Part shown: one piece after another, positions 30,765-39,292 of the stretch | How positions within the stretch are numbered: position 1 is the stretch's first letter | Layout of the letters: every line of letters starts with the position of its first letter | Assembly (NCBI RefSeq): GCF_900566075.1 | Contig: NZ_UPHU01000001.1 | Location: 2,418,001 to 2,482,000, forward strand | Source of the DNA: Mycobacterium pseudokansasii | Lineage (GTDB): Bacteria > Actinomycetota > Actinomycetes > Mycobacteriales > Mycobacteriaceae | Reading direction: 5' to 3' | DNA: 64,000 nucleotides | The notes under the pieces: model-generated | The model's database searches: none | The model's input: only the letters and a program-made list of their open reading frames with translations | Told to the model about the DNA's origin: nothing | Translations under genes and position numbers: made by a program

Positions 30765-32483
30765 ATGGCCACCTGGCGCCGCCGCGGCGGAGGCAATTTC
30801 GGCCAGTGGTCCGGATTGCGGAAACCTTTGCGCGGCAACGCCGTCGGGATGGTAGCCGGCACCGCTGCGACGGTGGCGGTGGCCGCCACACTGACCGCCT
30901 GTTCGGGGAGTGCCGCCGGTCAGATCGATTACGTCGTCGACGGGGCGCTGCCGACTTACAACACCAACACCGTCATCGGCGCCGGCTCGGCCGGGGCGCA
31001 GGCGTTTGCCCGGGTGCTCACCGGCTTCGGCTATCACGGGCCCGACGGTCAGGTGGTCGCCGACCACGACTTCGGCACCATCTCGGTGGTGGGCGGCTCG
31101 CCGCTGGTGCTCGACTATCAGATCGCCGACAACGCCGTCTATTCCGACGGTAAGCCGGTGACCTGCGACGACCTGGTACTGAGCTGGGCCGCCCAATCCG
31201 GGCGCTTTCCCGGCTTCGACGCTGCCACGCAGGCCGGCTATATCGACATCGCCAATATCGAGTGCACGCCGGGACAAAAGAAGGCCCGGGTGTCGTTCAT
31301 CCCGGATCGCGGGGTCGTCGACTACGCCCAGCTGTTCGGCGCGACATCGCTGATGCCGTCGCACGTGATCGCCGAGCAGCTCAACGTCGATGTCACCGCG
31401 GCGCTGCTCACCAACAAGGTGCCGGTGGTGGAACAGATTGCGCGACTGTGGAATACGACGTGGGACCTCAAGCGTGGCCTCAAACCCGACGAGATTTCGA
31501 AGCACTTCCCGTCATCAGGCCCGTACAAGATCGAATCCGTCCTCGATGGTGGCGCGGTGGTGCTTGTCACCAATGACCGTTGGTGGGGCGCCAAGGCGAT
31601 CACCAAGCGGGTCACCGTCTGGCCGCAGGGAGCCGATATCCAGGATCGGGTCAACAGCCGCAACGTCGACGTGGTGGACGTGGCGGCCGGATCGTCAGGG
31701 GCACTGGCCACTCCGGACAACTATCAGCGCATCGATTCGCCGTCCGACGGGATAGAACAGCTGATCTTCGCGCCGCGGGGGCCGCTGGCCGACGTCCGCG
31801 CGCGCCGCGCCGTCGCCCTGTGTACGCCGCGCGAGGCGATCGCCCGGGATGCCGGGGTTGCGATCGCCAACTCGCGTCTGTCCCCGGCCACCGAGGATGC
31901 CGTCGCCGAGGCCGACGGCGCGGCCGAGGCTAGTCAGTTCATCAAGGGTGATCCCGCCGCCGCCCGCGACGCGCTGGGGGGCTTGCCACTGTCGGTGCGG
32001 ATCGGTTACCGCGGGCCTAATGCGCGGTTGGCGGCCGTCGTCGGGGCGATCGCCAAGTCCTGCGCGCCGGCCGGGATCGCCGTTGCTGATGTGACGTTGG
32101 ACACGTCGGGTCCACAGGCCCTGCGGGACGGGAAAATCGATGTGCTGCTGGCCAGCACGGGTGGGGCAACCGGCAGCGGGTCCACCGGATCGTCGGCGAT
32201 GGACGCCTATGACCTGCACAGCGGCAACGGAAACAACCTGTCGGGCTACGCCAATCCCCAGATCGACAACATCATCGGGGCGCTGGCGGTTTCCGCCGAC
32301 CCCGCCGAGCGTGTCAGGTTGCTCGCCGAGGCGGCACCGGTACTCTGGAATGAGATTCCAACGTTGCCGTTGTGCAGGCAGCAGCGCACGTTGTTGATGT
32401 CGAAAAAGATGTATGCCGTGAGCAGAAATCCGACCCGCTGGGGTGCGGGCTGGAATATGGACCGATGGGCGTTGATGCAGTGA
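30765..32483 (+). CDS. Solute-binding lipoprotein, peptide/nickel family (SBP_bac_5)
   Basis: This 572-residue exported protein starts [10 protein letters not shown]. It has a signal segment ([18 protein letters not shown]) with lipobox L-T-A-C, so the cysteine near residue 46 would be lipidated. The body is a family 5 extracellular binding domain ([33 protein letters not shown]). It is the Rv2585c counterpart. No ABC permease or ATPase genes are adjacent, so it may deliver its ligand to a distant transporter. It follows secF by 5 bp and overlaps apt by one base, suggesting joint transcription. The ligand is unknown. Confidence 0.87.
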   Translation: MATWRRRGGGNFGQWSGLRKPLRGNAVGMVAGTAATVAVAATLTACSGSAAGQIDYVVDGALPTYNTNTVIGAGSAGAQAFARVLTGFGYHGPDGQVVADHDFGTISVVGGSPLVLDYQIADNAVYSDGKPVTCDDLVLSWAAQSGRFPGFDAATQAGYIDIANIECTPGQKKARVSFIPDRGVVDYAQLFGATSLMPSHVIAEQLNVDVTAALLTNKVPVVEQIARLWNTTWDLKRGLKPDEISKHFPSSGPYKIESVLDGGAVVLVTNDRWWGAKAITKRVTVWPQGADIQDRVNSRNVDVVDVAAGSSGALATPDNYQRIDSPSDGIEQLIFAPRGPLADVRARRAVALCTPREAIARDAGVAIANSRLSPATEDAVAEADGAAEASQFIKGDPAAARDALGGLPLSVRIGYRGPNARLAAVVGAIAKSCAPAGIAVADVTLDTSGPQALRDGKIDVLLASTGGATGSGSTGSSAMDAYDLHSGNGNNLSGYANPQIDNIIGALAVSADPAERVRLLAEAAPVLWNEIPTLPLCRQQRTLLMSKKMYAVSRNPTRWGAGWNMDRWALMQ

Positions 32484-33022
32484 TGACTGTCAGGGGGAGC
32501 GCCCCCGTCGCCGACGTGATTGCGTCGCTGACCCGCGATGTCGCGGATTTCCCGACGCCCGGAATCCAGTTCAAAGACCTCACCGCGCTGTTCGCGGACC
32601 GCGAGGCGATGGCCGCGGTGATCGACGCGCTGGCTGACGTGGCCTCCGGTGCGGATTTGGTCGCCGGCATCGAATCGCGTGGTTCTTTGGTCGCGGCGGC
32701 CCTCGCCGCGCGGCTGGGTACCGGCGTGCTGTCGATCCGCAAGAGCGGCAAGCTGCCGCCGCCGGTGCTGACCGAGGAGTACGACCGGGAATACGGCGCG
32801 GCCAGCATGGAGATTCCCGCCGACAGCCTGGAGTTGCGTGCCCGCAACGTCGTGATCATCGACGACGTGCTGGCCACGGGCGGAACCCTCAGCGCGGCAA
32901 CGCGATTGCTGGGACGCACCGGCGCGAACGTGACCGGGGTGGCCGTGGTCGTCGAACTCACGGCGCTGGGAGGGCGTGCGGCGATCGCGCCGTTGCCGGT
33001 GCACAGCTTGAGCCAGGCCTAG
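32483..33022 (+). CDS. apt: Adenine phosphoribosyltransferase
   Basis: This 179-residue type I PRTase includes [35 protein letters not shown] and the PRPP loop [17 protein letters not shown]. It salvages adenine to AMP using PRPP. ATG 32483 overlaps the upstream stop (ATGA), which selects this start over an in-frame ATG at 32465. In M. tuberculosis relA (Rv2583c) follows apt. Here the familiar gene order ends right after this stop codon. Confidence 0.93.
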   Translation: MTVRGSAPVADVIASLTRDVADFPTPGIQFKDLTALFADREAMAAVIDALADVASGADLVAGIESRGSLVAAALAARLGTGVLSIRKSGKLPPPVLTEEYDREYGAASMEIPADSLELRARNVVIIDDVLATGGTLSAATRLLGRTGANVTGVAVVVELTALGGRAAIAPLPVHSLSQA

Positions 33023-33250
33023 CACATGGTGGAACACTGCGCCTGCCCGGACCAAAGCAACGATTTCGGGGTGTCGACGTCGCGCCAGCGGGTGTGCCCG
33101 GCCTCAATGAGCTTGTAGGCCGTCGCCAGCCCAGCCGCGCGTGAGCCGACCCGTTGGTGACTTTGGTCCTCAACGTACGGCGCGAGTAGCCAATGTCGCG
33201 AAACCCGTTGGCCGCCAACGACATCGCCGCGCGCGGGCCGGCCATCCACC
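33019..33250 (-). pseudogene. IS256 (mutator) family transposase, C-terminal remnant
   Basis: Two minus-strand frames together read like the end of an IS256-type transposase: TLRTKVTNGS in one frame, then GSRAAGLATAYKLIEAGHTRWR in another, followed by VDTPKSLLW. Family members have RVTKGPGSRAAG and KLIEAAQxRWRAVNAP at this place. The catalytic DDE core is absent and a frameshift splits the piece, so it is inactive. It starts within 3 bp of the apt stop codon and marks the left edge of the accessory region. Confidence 0.65.
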
Positions 33251-33279
33251 TTCGGGGGCGGGTGGTTAGGTGGGCATCT

Positions 33280-34218
33280 TCAGCGGCCGGTGTCGGGAGC
33301 AGGGTCATGGGAGGTTTCGAACTGGCAGCCGCCGTGCCGAGTGAACGGATAGGTCAACTGGGCACGGTAGCCAGTCGGGTAGTTGGGTTTGGCGGCCATG
33401 CCGAGTTGAGTGCTGTCGAATCGGCGATCAGGATCGAAGGAGAAAGTCCGCAGCATGTGGTCCCAGATCAACGTGAACAGGCCGAAGTTGACGTCGCCGA
33501 TACCGGCCCATTTGAGGTGGTGGAAGCGGTGTCCTTCGTTGAGGGCCAGGATGTATTTGGCTGGACCGACGCGGTAATCGGCGTTGGAATGTTGCAGCAG
33601 CAGCTGGATAGTGGTTGCGGTGGCCAGGGCGGCGGCGACATCGACCGGCAGACCAACGAGGATCAACGGTGCCACCCCGGCGGTCATCTCGACGGTCTGG
33701 TGCAGCGGATGTTTCATCAGCCCATTGAGGCCGTAGAACCGGGTGACACTGTGATGCACCGCATGGAATCGCCACAGGTAGCCAATCTTATGGCTGGCCA
33801 GATGCACGAGGGTGATGCCCAGGTCGGCTGCCAAAATCGCGATGAGGACCTGCACCACGAATGGCAAGCCTGACGGCCAAATCCCGGGCGCCGGTACGAC
33901 CGCAGCCAGTAACGGGATCGCAGCGACACTGAGCAGGATCAGCGTCTCGTTGACGAAGGCATGGAGGCGGTCGCGGTAACTGTCGTCGCGGTCCTGGTTC
34001 CACTGCTGGTGGTAGGGAAGCAGCCGCTCGGCGACAAACGATGTGCCGATCGCGGCCGCCAGCACCAGCAGCAGCGACCACTTCGGCGACCCAATGTCCG
34101 CTAGCGCGATCGCAGCGCCGTTGAGACCGATCAGCATGAACGGCGGGTAGCCGTAGCGCACTACCGTCTGCGCCGCGGTGTTCAGTGGGGTGAAGTTGGC
34201 AGGCGTGGTTGTGGTCAT
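33280..34218 (-). CDS. Sterol desaturase/fatty acid hydroxylase family membrane protein
   Basis: This 312-residue integral membrane protein has histidine clusters typical of di-iron hydroxylases: HLASHK, then HAVHHS, a histidine in LLLQHSNADYRVG, and HRFHHLKW. At least five hydrophobic segments surround them. Members insert oxygen or double bonds into lipids. The substrate here is not known. It lies 47 bp downstream of an AraC-type regulator in the same direction, which probably controls it. It is absent from the M. tuberculosis apt region, so it is part of the accessory segment. Confidence 0.85.
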   Translation of the reverse strand: MTTTTPANFTPLNTAAQTVVRYGYPPFMLIGLNGAAIALADIGSPKWSLLLVLAAAIGTSFVAERLLPYHQQWNQDRDDSYRDRLHAFVNETLILLSVAAIPLLAAVVPAPGIWPSGLPFVVQVLIAILAADLGITLVHLASHKIGYLWRFHAVHHSVTRFYGLNGLMKHPLHQTVEMTAGVAPLILVGLPVDVAAALATATTIQLLLQHSNADYRVGPAKYILALNEGHRFHHLKWAGIGDVNFGLFTLIWDHMLRTFSFDPDRRFDSTQLGMAAKPNYPTGYRAQLTYPFTRHGGCQFETSHDPAPDTGR

Positions 34219-34265
34219 GGGTCAACGGTGACCGACCAACACCCCGGGGCGCTTGAACGTTTCGG

Positions 34266-35063
34266 CTATCGATCGTCGATACTCACTTCGACGCTGCGGT
34301 GCAACGTCGACGGCGCAAGCCCGAACATCGCGCGGCAGGTGCGGCTCAGATGCGCGCTGTCGGCGAAGCCGGCGGAATGGGCCGCGGCGGTCAAGTCATT
34401 ACCGGCGGCCACGGCCCGCAGCGCGGTGATCAGCCGCAGCCACAACACATAGCGACGCATCGGCAACCCGGTCTGCGCAGTGAACAAGTGAGTCAGCCGA
34501 CCCGCAGACAAACCCACCCGAGCTGCCAGATCCCGAGTCCGCACCGGTCCGTCGCCCAGCATCGCCTGGGCGTGTGCCGCAGCAGCGACCACGGCCGGAT
34601 GGCGCGGCGCCGATGAGCCGATCGGTCCGAGCGCCGCGATCACGCGGTCGGTCAAAACACTGAATTCGGTGGCCAGATCCGCATCGGCAGCCACCGTAGG
34701 CTGCTCCCACGCCTTCCGCCCGAGCCGATCGGCTGCCGTCCCGGCCGGACTCTCCGGACCCAGGAAGACAACCACCCCCATCGCGGCGCCTGCCACGATG
34801 CGATGACCGGTGTTGGCGGGCAGCACCATTCGCGCTGCCCGGTGCTCGACTCCTCCATCATCGACCACCGTCAACTCGGTATCGGCGAGCAGCACCTGCA
34901 CCGCGTGATGGGCATGCCTACCGGTCGGACCAATGGTGCCGCGGAACGCGAAGACACCGGGGCGCAACAGCGCAACGCCGGCCCACCGCGACTCCACCCG
35001 ATCAGGATCCGCTGTTGCGCGACCCACTATGTCACCTCCGAGGACAACCCGAGGAGCGTTCAT
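34266..35063 (-). CDS. AraC-family transcriptional regulator
   Basis: This 265-residue protein has an N-terminal cupin-like sensing part (GRHAHHAVQVLLADTELTVV) and a C-terminal double helix-turn-helix (RTRDLAARVGLSAGRLTHLF, then AAAHSAGFADSAHLSRTCRA with FGLAPSTLHR). It is likely to regulate the adjacent hydroxylase gene. The effector is unknown. The histidines in the sensing part could bind metal or an aromatic effector, which is speculation. Confidence 0.85.
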   Translation of the reverse strand: MNAPRVVLGGDIVGRATADPDRVESRWAGVALLRPGVFAFRGTIGPTGRHAHHAVQVLLADTELTVVDDGGVEHRAARMVLPANTGHRIVAGAAMGVVVFLGPESPAGTAADRLGRKAWEQPTVAADADLATEFSVLTDRVIAALGPIGSSAPRHPAVVAAAAHAQAMLGDGPVRTRDLAARVGLSAGRLTHLFTAQTGLPMRRYVLWLRLITALRAVAAGNDLTAAAHSAGFADSAHLSRTCRAMFGLAPSTLHRSVEVSIDDR

Positions 35064-35563
35064 GGTCGGTATGCGACGTTAGTCATCGACTGTTTGTCGA
35101 CGAATGGGGCACGGATATCTACGCGGCCACTGCGGCCCAGGCGCCGACTCATTTCACCTCCGGACAGAACCGGTTGAGACCTATCGGGTGGTTCAGGCGG
35201 AGCAGGCTTACTACACGGTCAATCGTGTGTGTGAATGCGGGTGCGCTCGAACAGTCACGCATGGCGCAACACATGCAATGGCGCCTTCTTGTCGGTCTTT
35301 CCGGTGACAGTGGCTGACCTAAACGATGACGTCGATGGCTCGTGCCTGCGACCATAGCGTTGTCAGTGAGCAACCGGGCCAGCCGGGAGCTTTGCGTATC
35401 GCGGCAGGAATCGGCTCCTCGAACGGTATTCGCGCAACGGTTCTTTCGGATCTTTTCAATGGACCTGGTCACCACTTCGATCCGGTGTTCGCTGACGAGA
35501 CGCACCGATGTACCACCGGCTGTAGTGACAATCGGCTGACCGACCTTCATCTGATAAGGACGC
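35064..35563. other. 500-bp gap without a convincing gene
   Basis: Several short frames exist on both strands, but none has a ribosome-binding site, a recognisable motif or mycobacterial codon bias. The base composition is less GC-rich than the flanking genes. This fits old, decayed insertion DNA. The promoter of the AraC gene should lie at its left end. Confidence 0.5.
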
Positions 35564-35998
35564 CTAGTGGCACACCCAGTTGACGATCCACCCGCCGCCA
35601 AGATTGTTCATGGCGTCTTCTTCTGCCATGCGGCGCGAATAACCGCTTCCTCCATGGTAATTGGCGCCATTATAGGCGACCGCACCGCAGAGATTGAAGG
35701 TGGTGAGCACTTCGCAGCTTTCGAGGCCGCACTTTTCCAACGCGGCTTGCTGCGCTCGTTGCTTGGTTGGGTGCCCCCAGGATTTGCCCGAGGCGCCGGT
35801 CGGCGAATACGCGATCGCACCATAGTGGATAACCGGGGGGATAGGCATCTCGGGTATCATGCCCATTTCAGATAACACATCTTTGTCGAGGTTTGCATCG
35901 ACCTGAGGAAGCAGCGGAGTCAGCACGACGCCTATGCCAGCGGCAGCTCCCAGGGTGGCGATTGCAAGCGCGATCTTGTGTCGGGGTTTGGTTATCAT
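35564..35998 (-). CDS. Rv1813c-like secreted DUF4189 protein
   Basis: This 144-residue protein has a signal segment (HKIALAIATLGAAAGIGVVL). Its mature part follows the DUF4189 pattern: HYGAIAYSPTGASGKSWGHP, cysteines in KCGLESCEVL and FNLCGAVAYNG, and a final GGGWIVNWVCH. It resembles M. tuberculosis Rv1813c closely from end to end. Rv1813c is a DosR-regulon secreted protein reported to reach host mitochondria. I see no good DosR box directly upstream here, so regulation may differ. Four or five cysteines could form disulfides after export. Confidence 0.82.
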   Translation of the reverse strand: MITKPRHKIALAIATLGAAAGIGVVLTPLLPQVDANLDKDVLSEMGMIPEMPIPPVIHYGAIAYSPTGASGKSWGHPTKQRAQQAALEKCGLESCEVLTTFNLCGAVAYNGANYHGGSGYSRRMAEEDAMNNLGGGWIVNWVCH

Positions 35999-36114
35999 TT
36001 CTGATCCCTTTCTACGGTTTTGCGATCATCGATGCCGAGTTGAGGTATGAAGTGGGTGCGTCGAAGGCTTACTCGGTCGGCGCCGCTTGCGGCTCGGCCT
36101 GACGATGCGCAGTG

Positions 36115-36462
36115 CTACGGGTGCGGCATGGTCGGCGCCGTCGTCATAGCAGGTTGCGGACCCATCGGTTGCCCCGGACACATTCCTTCGGGACCCATCA
36201 TTTCGTCGCCGTGTCTCATCATCGGGCAGATGTTGTTAGCGCCGTCGCTGGAAATCCGTTGCTCGCCATAGTGACTGCGTGTGGACCAGCCCACGAAGAG
36301 TCCCGAGAAGAAGACCGAGGCAATGACGAACACGACACCCGCGATGATGCCCAACGCAAGCAATAGCTGATCCAGCCGATGAGGTCGATCAGACCGATCG
36401 TCGTTTGTAGGCGGCCCAGTAACGGTGGTCGGTTCGGTTCCGGGTTCCGATTCTTGCGGCAT
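36115..36462 (-). CDS. Small membrane protein with Met/His-rich extracytoplasmic tail (putative copper binder)
   Basis: This 115-residue protein has a hydrophilic N-terminus, one transmembrane helix (LLLALGIIAGVVFVIASVFF) and a C-terminal tail rich in Met, His, Cys and Pro (ICPMMRHGDEMMGPEGMCPG, ending APTMPHP). Such clusters bind Cu(I). It starts at ATG 36462. A copper operator-like palindrome (36484-36498) lies 21 bp upstream and a second (36576-36589) further up, so copper induction through RicR or CsoR is likely. It has no recognised family name. An in-frame start at 36504 would overlap the operator and is less likely. Confidence 0.72.
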   Translation of the reverse strand: MPQESEPGTEPTTVTGPPTNDDRSDRPHRLDQLLLALGIIAGVVFVIASVFFSGLFVGWSTRSHYGEQRISSDGANNICPMMRHGDEMMGPEGMCPGQPMGPQPAMTTAPTMPHP

Positions 36463-36483
36463 GTCCGGGATAATGCCACAGAG

Positions 36484-36498
36484 TACCCTACGGGGGTA
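36484..36498. promoter_or_regulatory. RicR/CsoR-type copper operator
   Basis: TACCCTACGGGGGTA is a TACCC-N5-GGGTA palindrome matching the operators of mycobacterial RicR and CsoR copper repressors. It lies immediately upstream of the Met/His-rich membrane protein (start 36462), at a distance expected for repression. Confidence 0.75.
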
Positions 36499-36575
36499 GG
36501 GCAAAAGGGCCCTATTTTCGGATCGCCCTACGTTCCCCTTGGCCAGCCCCTGTTGGTTCGCGGACGCATGACTAT

Positions 36576-36589
36576 TACCCGGGGGGGTA
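36576..36589. promoter_or_regulatory. Second RicR/CsoR-like operator
   Basis: TACCCGGGGGGGTA (TACCC-N4-GGGTA, one base shorter in the spacer) lies between the repressor gene's 3' end and the Met-rich protein gene. The one-base-shorter spacer makes it a weaker match. Confidence 0.5.
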
Positions 36590-36630
36590 AACCAGACAGT
36601 TGAACAAGGCTGCTGCCATTGCGGCCACCG

Positions 36631-36924
36631 CTACGAGCGCACGAGTCGCGCGATTGCGGCGGAGGCTTCGGCGAGCCGTTCCTTGGCCTCGTCACCGCCC
36701 TCGGCGATCGCGCCGCTCACGCAGTAGCCAAGGTGTTCGTCGAGCAGGTTTAACGCCACTGACCTTAAGGCACTGCTGACAGCGCTGATCTGGGTGAGGA
36801 TGTCGGTGCAGTACTTGTCCTCGTCGATCATCTTGGCGATGCCGCGGACTTGCCCTTCAATTCGGCGCAGCCGCTTGGCGTAGCTGTCCTTGTGTGCAAC
36901 GTACCCATATGGTGGTGCTGTCAC
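36631..36924 (-). CDS. ricR: Copper-sensing repressor of the CsoR/RicR family
   Basis: This 97-residue four-helix-bundle repressor has the copper ligands Cys (DKYCTDIL), then His and Cys (DEHLGYCV) at the usual Cys-His-Cys spacing. The family motif YAKRLRRIEGQVRGIAKMI is at its N-terminus. It is nearly RicR-like along its whole length, including the end AEASAAIARLVRS, and is closer to RicR (Rv0190) than to CsoR. Cu(I) binding releases it from palindromic operators. Several such operators lie in this island, so it probably governs the neighbours. A core chromosomal RicR may also exist outside the window. Confidence 0.88.
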   Translation of the reverse strand: MTAPPYGYVAHKDSYAKRLRRIEGQVRGIAKMIDEDKYCTDILTQISAVSSALRSVALNLLDEHLGYCVSGAIAEGGDEAKERLAEASAAIARLVRS

Positions 36925-37566
36925 CTAGCCCTCCCGGCATCTGTTCCTGGAATCGAGTCTTAGCCTAATTGGCTGCCTCGTGACACTATTCTCGGAAACC
37001 ACCAACGTGTGCGCATTCGTCATTGTTCCCGGTCGGGCACAGGCGAGTCGCGAGCCACTTGACATCAGTAATCGTCGGGTAGATCCACTCGAGACCGAAA
37101 TAGTTGGGTCAGAATGCGCTCGGTGGGGCGGGCGCCAGCCCGTTGCCGGATAGACGGCCGCACGTCTTTGGGCCAGCGCTCAGTGCGGTACCCGCCGGAT
37201 GTCGCGAGGACATTGTTCGATTCGGTGGCCACATTGGCCGCAGCGGTCTGGTTCTATGTGCAGCTGTTCCACCGCGGCCAACATCCAGCGAGCGAAGTGT
37301 GTGCCACGTATTTTGGGAACGACGATGTGGTCGGGCTACGAATCGGGGCCGGCGCAGTCGACTGGTAGTCGGCGCGCTCACCAGCGTTGTGGCGGTCATT
37401 GCTGCAGAAGCGCACTATTCGGCGAGCGGAATTTCTACACCGACCACCGCGATTCACATCAAGGTGGACGGGATGGGATCAGTGCTGGGCGCCGGATGGA
37501 GGCTCACGAACTCTCGGGTGTAGAGCTGCCCGGATATTGTCACGTTCTGGCGCTTCAGGTTTAGGT
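36925..37566. other. 640-bp gap with a possible decayed gene
   Basis: Between ricR and the 3' end of mmcO no intact gene is visible. One plus-strand frame (about 37,190-37,368) contains DVARTLFDSVATLAAAVWFYVQLFHR. A second frame (about 37,370-37,522) contains VVGALTSVVAVIAAEAHYSASG. Together they look like a small exported or membrane protein broken by a frameshift. I cannot assign a family. The ricR promoter should be within 36,925-37,020, but no clear operator palindrome is seen there. Confidence 0.4.
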
Positions 37567-39090
37567 TTAGGTCGTGTAGTTGAGTGTGGTCATCATGCCC
37601 GCTTCTTGGTGGTAGGTGTTGTGGCAGTGCAGCACCCAGATTCCGGGGTTGTCTGCGGCCAGGATGGCGGTCAATTTCTGGTGAGGCAAGACGGCCAGGG
37701 TGTCTTTGCGCGGGCCTGGGGTGCCGTCGGTTTTGATCACCTGAAAAGTGTGTCCGTGCAGGTGCATTGGATGCCACATCATCGTGGTGTTGTCGAATGT
37801 CAGCATGGCCCATTGGCCTTGGCGTATGCCCAGCGGGTTGGTTTTGCTGTACGGCTGACCGTTGATCATCCAGTCGTATTTTTTCATGTCGCCGTTGAGC
37901 ACGACTGGGAGATTGACGTCGGCCTTGACCGGACCCAAGTCGACTTCGGCTGCGGCGGTGAATGTTTCGACGGTGCCGACGCGTTTGTTGAGTTCGGCCG
38001 GCTGAAAACTGGGCTCGGGTGCGCTGCCGGTGCCGGTAGAAAGAAGTGCGCGTGCCAGCGCGTTTTTGCCTTCAGCGAGTGCTACCAGAGGAAAGATTCC
38101 GTCGGCTGCGGTGACGATGACGTCGTAGCGTTCGGCCATGCCGATCAGCAGGGCGTCGACCTCAGTGGGAACGATCGGATAGCCGTCGGTATGCGTCACC
38201 GTCATCGCATGCCCGGCCAGCGCGACGCGAAACGCCGTGTCGGAGCCGGCGTTGATGAACCGAATCCGGATTCGTTGTCCCGGTTTGGCGTCAAACGTGG
38301 TGGGAGCGGCGGGAATGCGCCCATTCACCAGGTAGTACGGGTAGGAGATGTCGCCGGCGTCGCCGCCGAGCAGGTCGCTGGTTCCGACGCCGCCCATCTG
38401 CATGCCGGGCATGTCGCCCATGCCGGGCGTGCTGGTCATGCCGGGTCTGGGCTGGCGGGTCAGGTCCTCGTAAAGCTGGCTCGGCGTCTTGCCGATGCCA
38501 TCGGTCCAGTCGTCGAGCACCACGATCCATTCCGCGTCGTAACGCGCCGGCTCACGAGGGTCATCGATGATGACCGGCAGGTACAGGCCGTAGTCGGCGT
38601 CCAGGCCGACGTGGGGATGTGCCCAATAGGTGCCCGAATAGGGTACGGAAAAGCGGTAGGTGAACTCGCGGCCGGGCTCGATGTTGGGGGTGGCGGGTTC
38701 GACGCCGTCCATGTCGTTGCGCAGGGCGACGCCGTGCCAATGGACCGAAGTAGGGCCATTGAGCCGGTTGGCGACTGTCACCGCGAGCTCGTCGCCGACG
38801 TTGGCGCGGATGGGTGGGGCCGGGATGGTATTGCCATAAGCCTGCGTGCGGGCGGTGATGCCACCCAGATCGACGGTGGTGGGCTGTGGTGTCAACGACG
38901 CGGCCACGGTGCGCCCGCTGCGGGGCCGGGCCGCCTCGACGCCAGCGATTGCGGCCGCCAACGCTGTGTTACTACTACGAGGTGGGGCCGCACGCCGGGC
39001 GCAGGCGGTCAGCGCCAATCCGCCAGCGACGCTGGCGGCCATGAACTCTCGTCTGCTCAGCCGGTTCCGGTCAAGGCTTGCTCGGGCCAT
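37567..39090 (-). CDS. mmcO: Multicopper oxidase MmcO
   Basis: This 507-residue exported oxidase has a twin-arginine signal (SRREFMAASVAGGLALTAC) ending in a lipobox cysteine. Three cupredoxin domains follow, with copper ligands in SVHWHGVAL, YWAHPHVG, MWHPMHLHGHTF and WVLHCHNTYHQEAGM. The T1 copper lies in the last motif (H-C-H-x3-H-x4-M). It closely matches Rv0846c, which oxidises Cu(I) and protects against copper. A Met-rich stretch (MTSTPGMGDMPGMQMGG) may bind extra copper. ATG 39090 gives the Tat signal at the start. A TACCC-N5-GGGTA operator lies 100 bp upstream. Confidence 0.95.
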   Translation of the reverse strand: MARASLDRNRLSRREFMAASVAGGLALTACARRAAPPRSSNTALAAAIAGVEAARPRSGRTVAASLTPQPTTVDLGGITARTQAYGNTIPAPPIRANVGDELAVTVANRLNGPTSVHWHGVALRNDMDGVEPATPNIEPGREFTYRFSVPYSGTYWAHPHVGLDADYGLYLPVIIDDPREPARYDAEWIVVLDDWTDGIGKTPSQLYEDLTRQPRPGMTSTPGMGDMPGMQMGGVGTSDLLGGDAGDISYPYYLVNGRIPAAPTTFDAKPGQRIRIRFINAGSDTAFRVALAGHAMTVTHTDGYPIVPTEVDALLIGMAERYDVIVTAADGIFPLVALAEGKNALARALLSTGTGSAPEPSFQPAELNKRVGTVETFTAAAEVDLGPVKADVNLPVVLNGDMKKYDWMINGQPYSKTNPLGIRQGQWAMLTFDNTTMMWHPMHLHGHTFQVIKTDGTPGPRKDTLAVLPHQKLTAILAADNPGIWVLHCHNTYHQEAGMMTTLNYTT

Positions 39091-39191
39091 CGGTGCTCCA
39101 TTCAGTTCGTGGGTTGGTAGTGCCCTTCTTGAGAACCCGTTGCTTCGTGCGCTAGCCATATTCGGCATTGCGGCGGAGGTGCTGAGGGGCA

Positions 39192-39206
39192 TACCCCCGC
39201 TGGGTA
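39192..39206. promoter_or_regulatory. RicR/CsoR copper operator upstream of mmcO
   Basis: TACCCCCGCTGGGTA is an exact TACCC-N5-GGGTA palindrome in the divergent region between mmcO (minus) and the methyltransferase gene (plus). Confidence 0.8.
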
Positions 39207-39218
39207 AAGTTTAGTCTT

Positions 39219-39233
39219 TACCTGTAGGGGGTA
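39219..39233. promoter_or_regulatory. RicR/CsoR copper operator upstream of the methyltransferase gene
   Basis: TACCTGTAGGGGGTA has one mismatch to TACCC-N5-GGGTA. It sits 12 bp from the mmcO-side operator, so the divergent promoters probably each have their own site. An in-frame ATG at 39233 lies within it and is therefore unlikely to be the true start of the methyltransferase. Confidence 0.7.
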
Positions 39234-39292
39234 TGTTGGCGCAAGCGGTCGGGGCGGTATTGGAGAAGATACTGAGAGCTAGGGGGCTTGCG

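Noticed and set aside
39233..39292. Upstream extension of the methyltransferase from ATG 39233
   Set aside because: This ATG lies within the operator palindrome and the added 20 residues lack family similarity.
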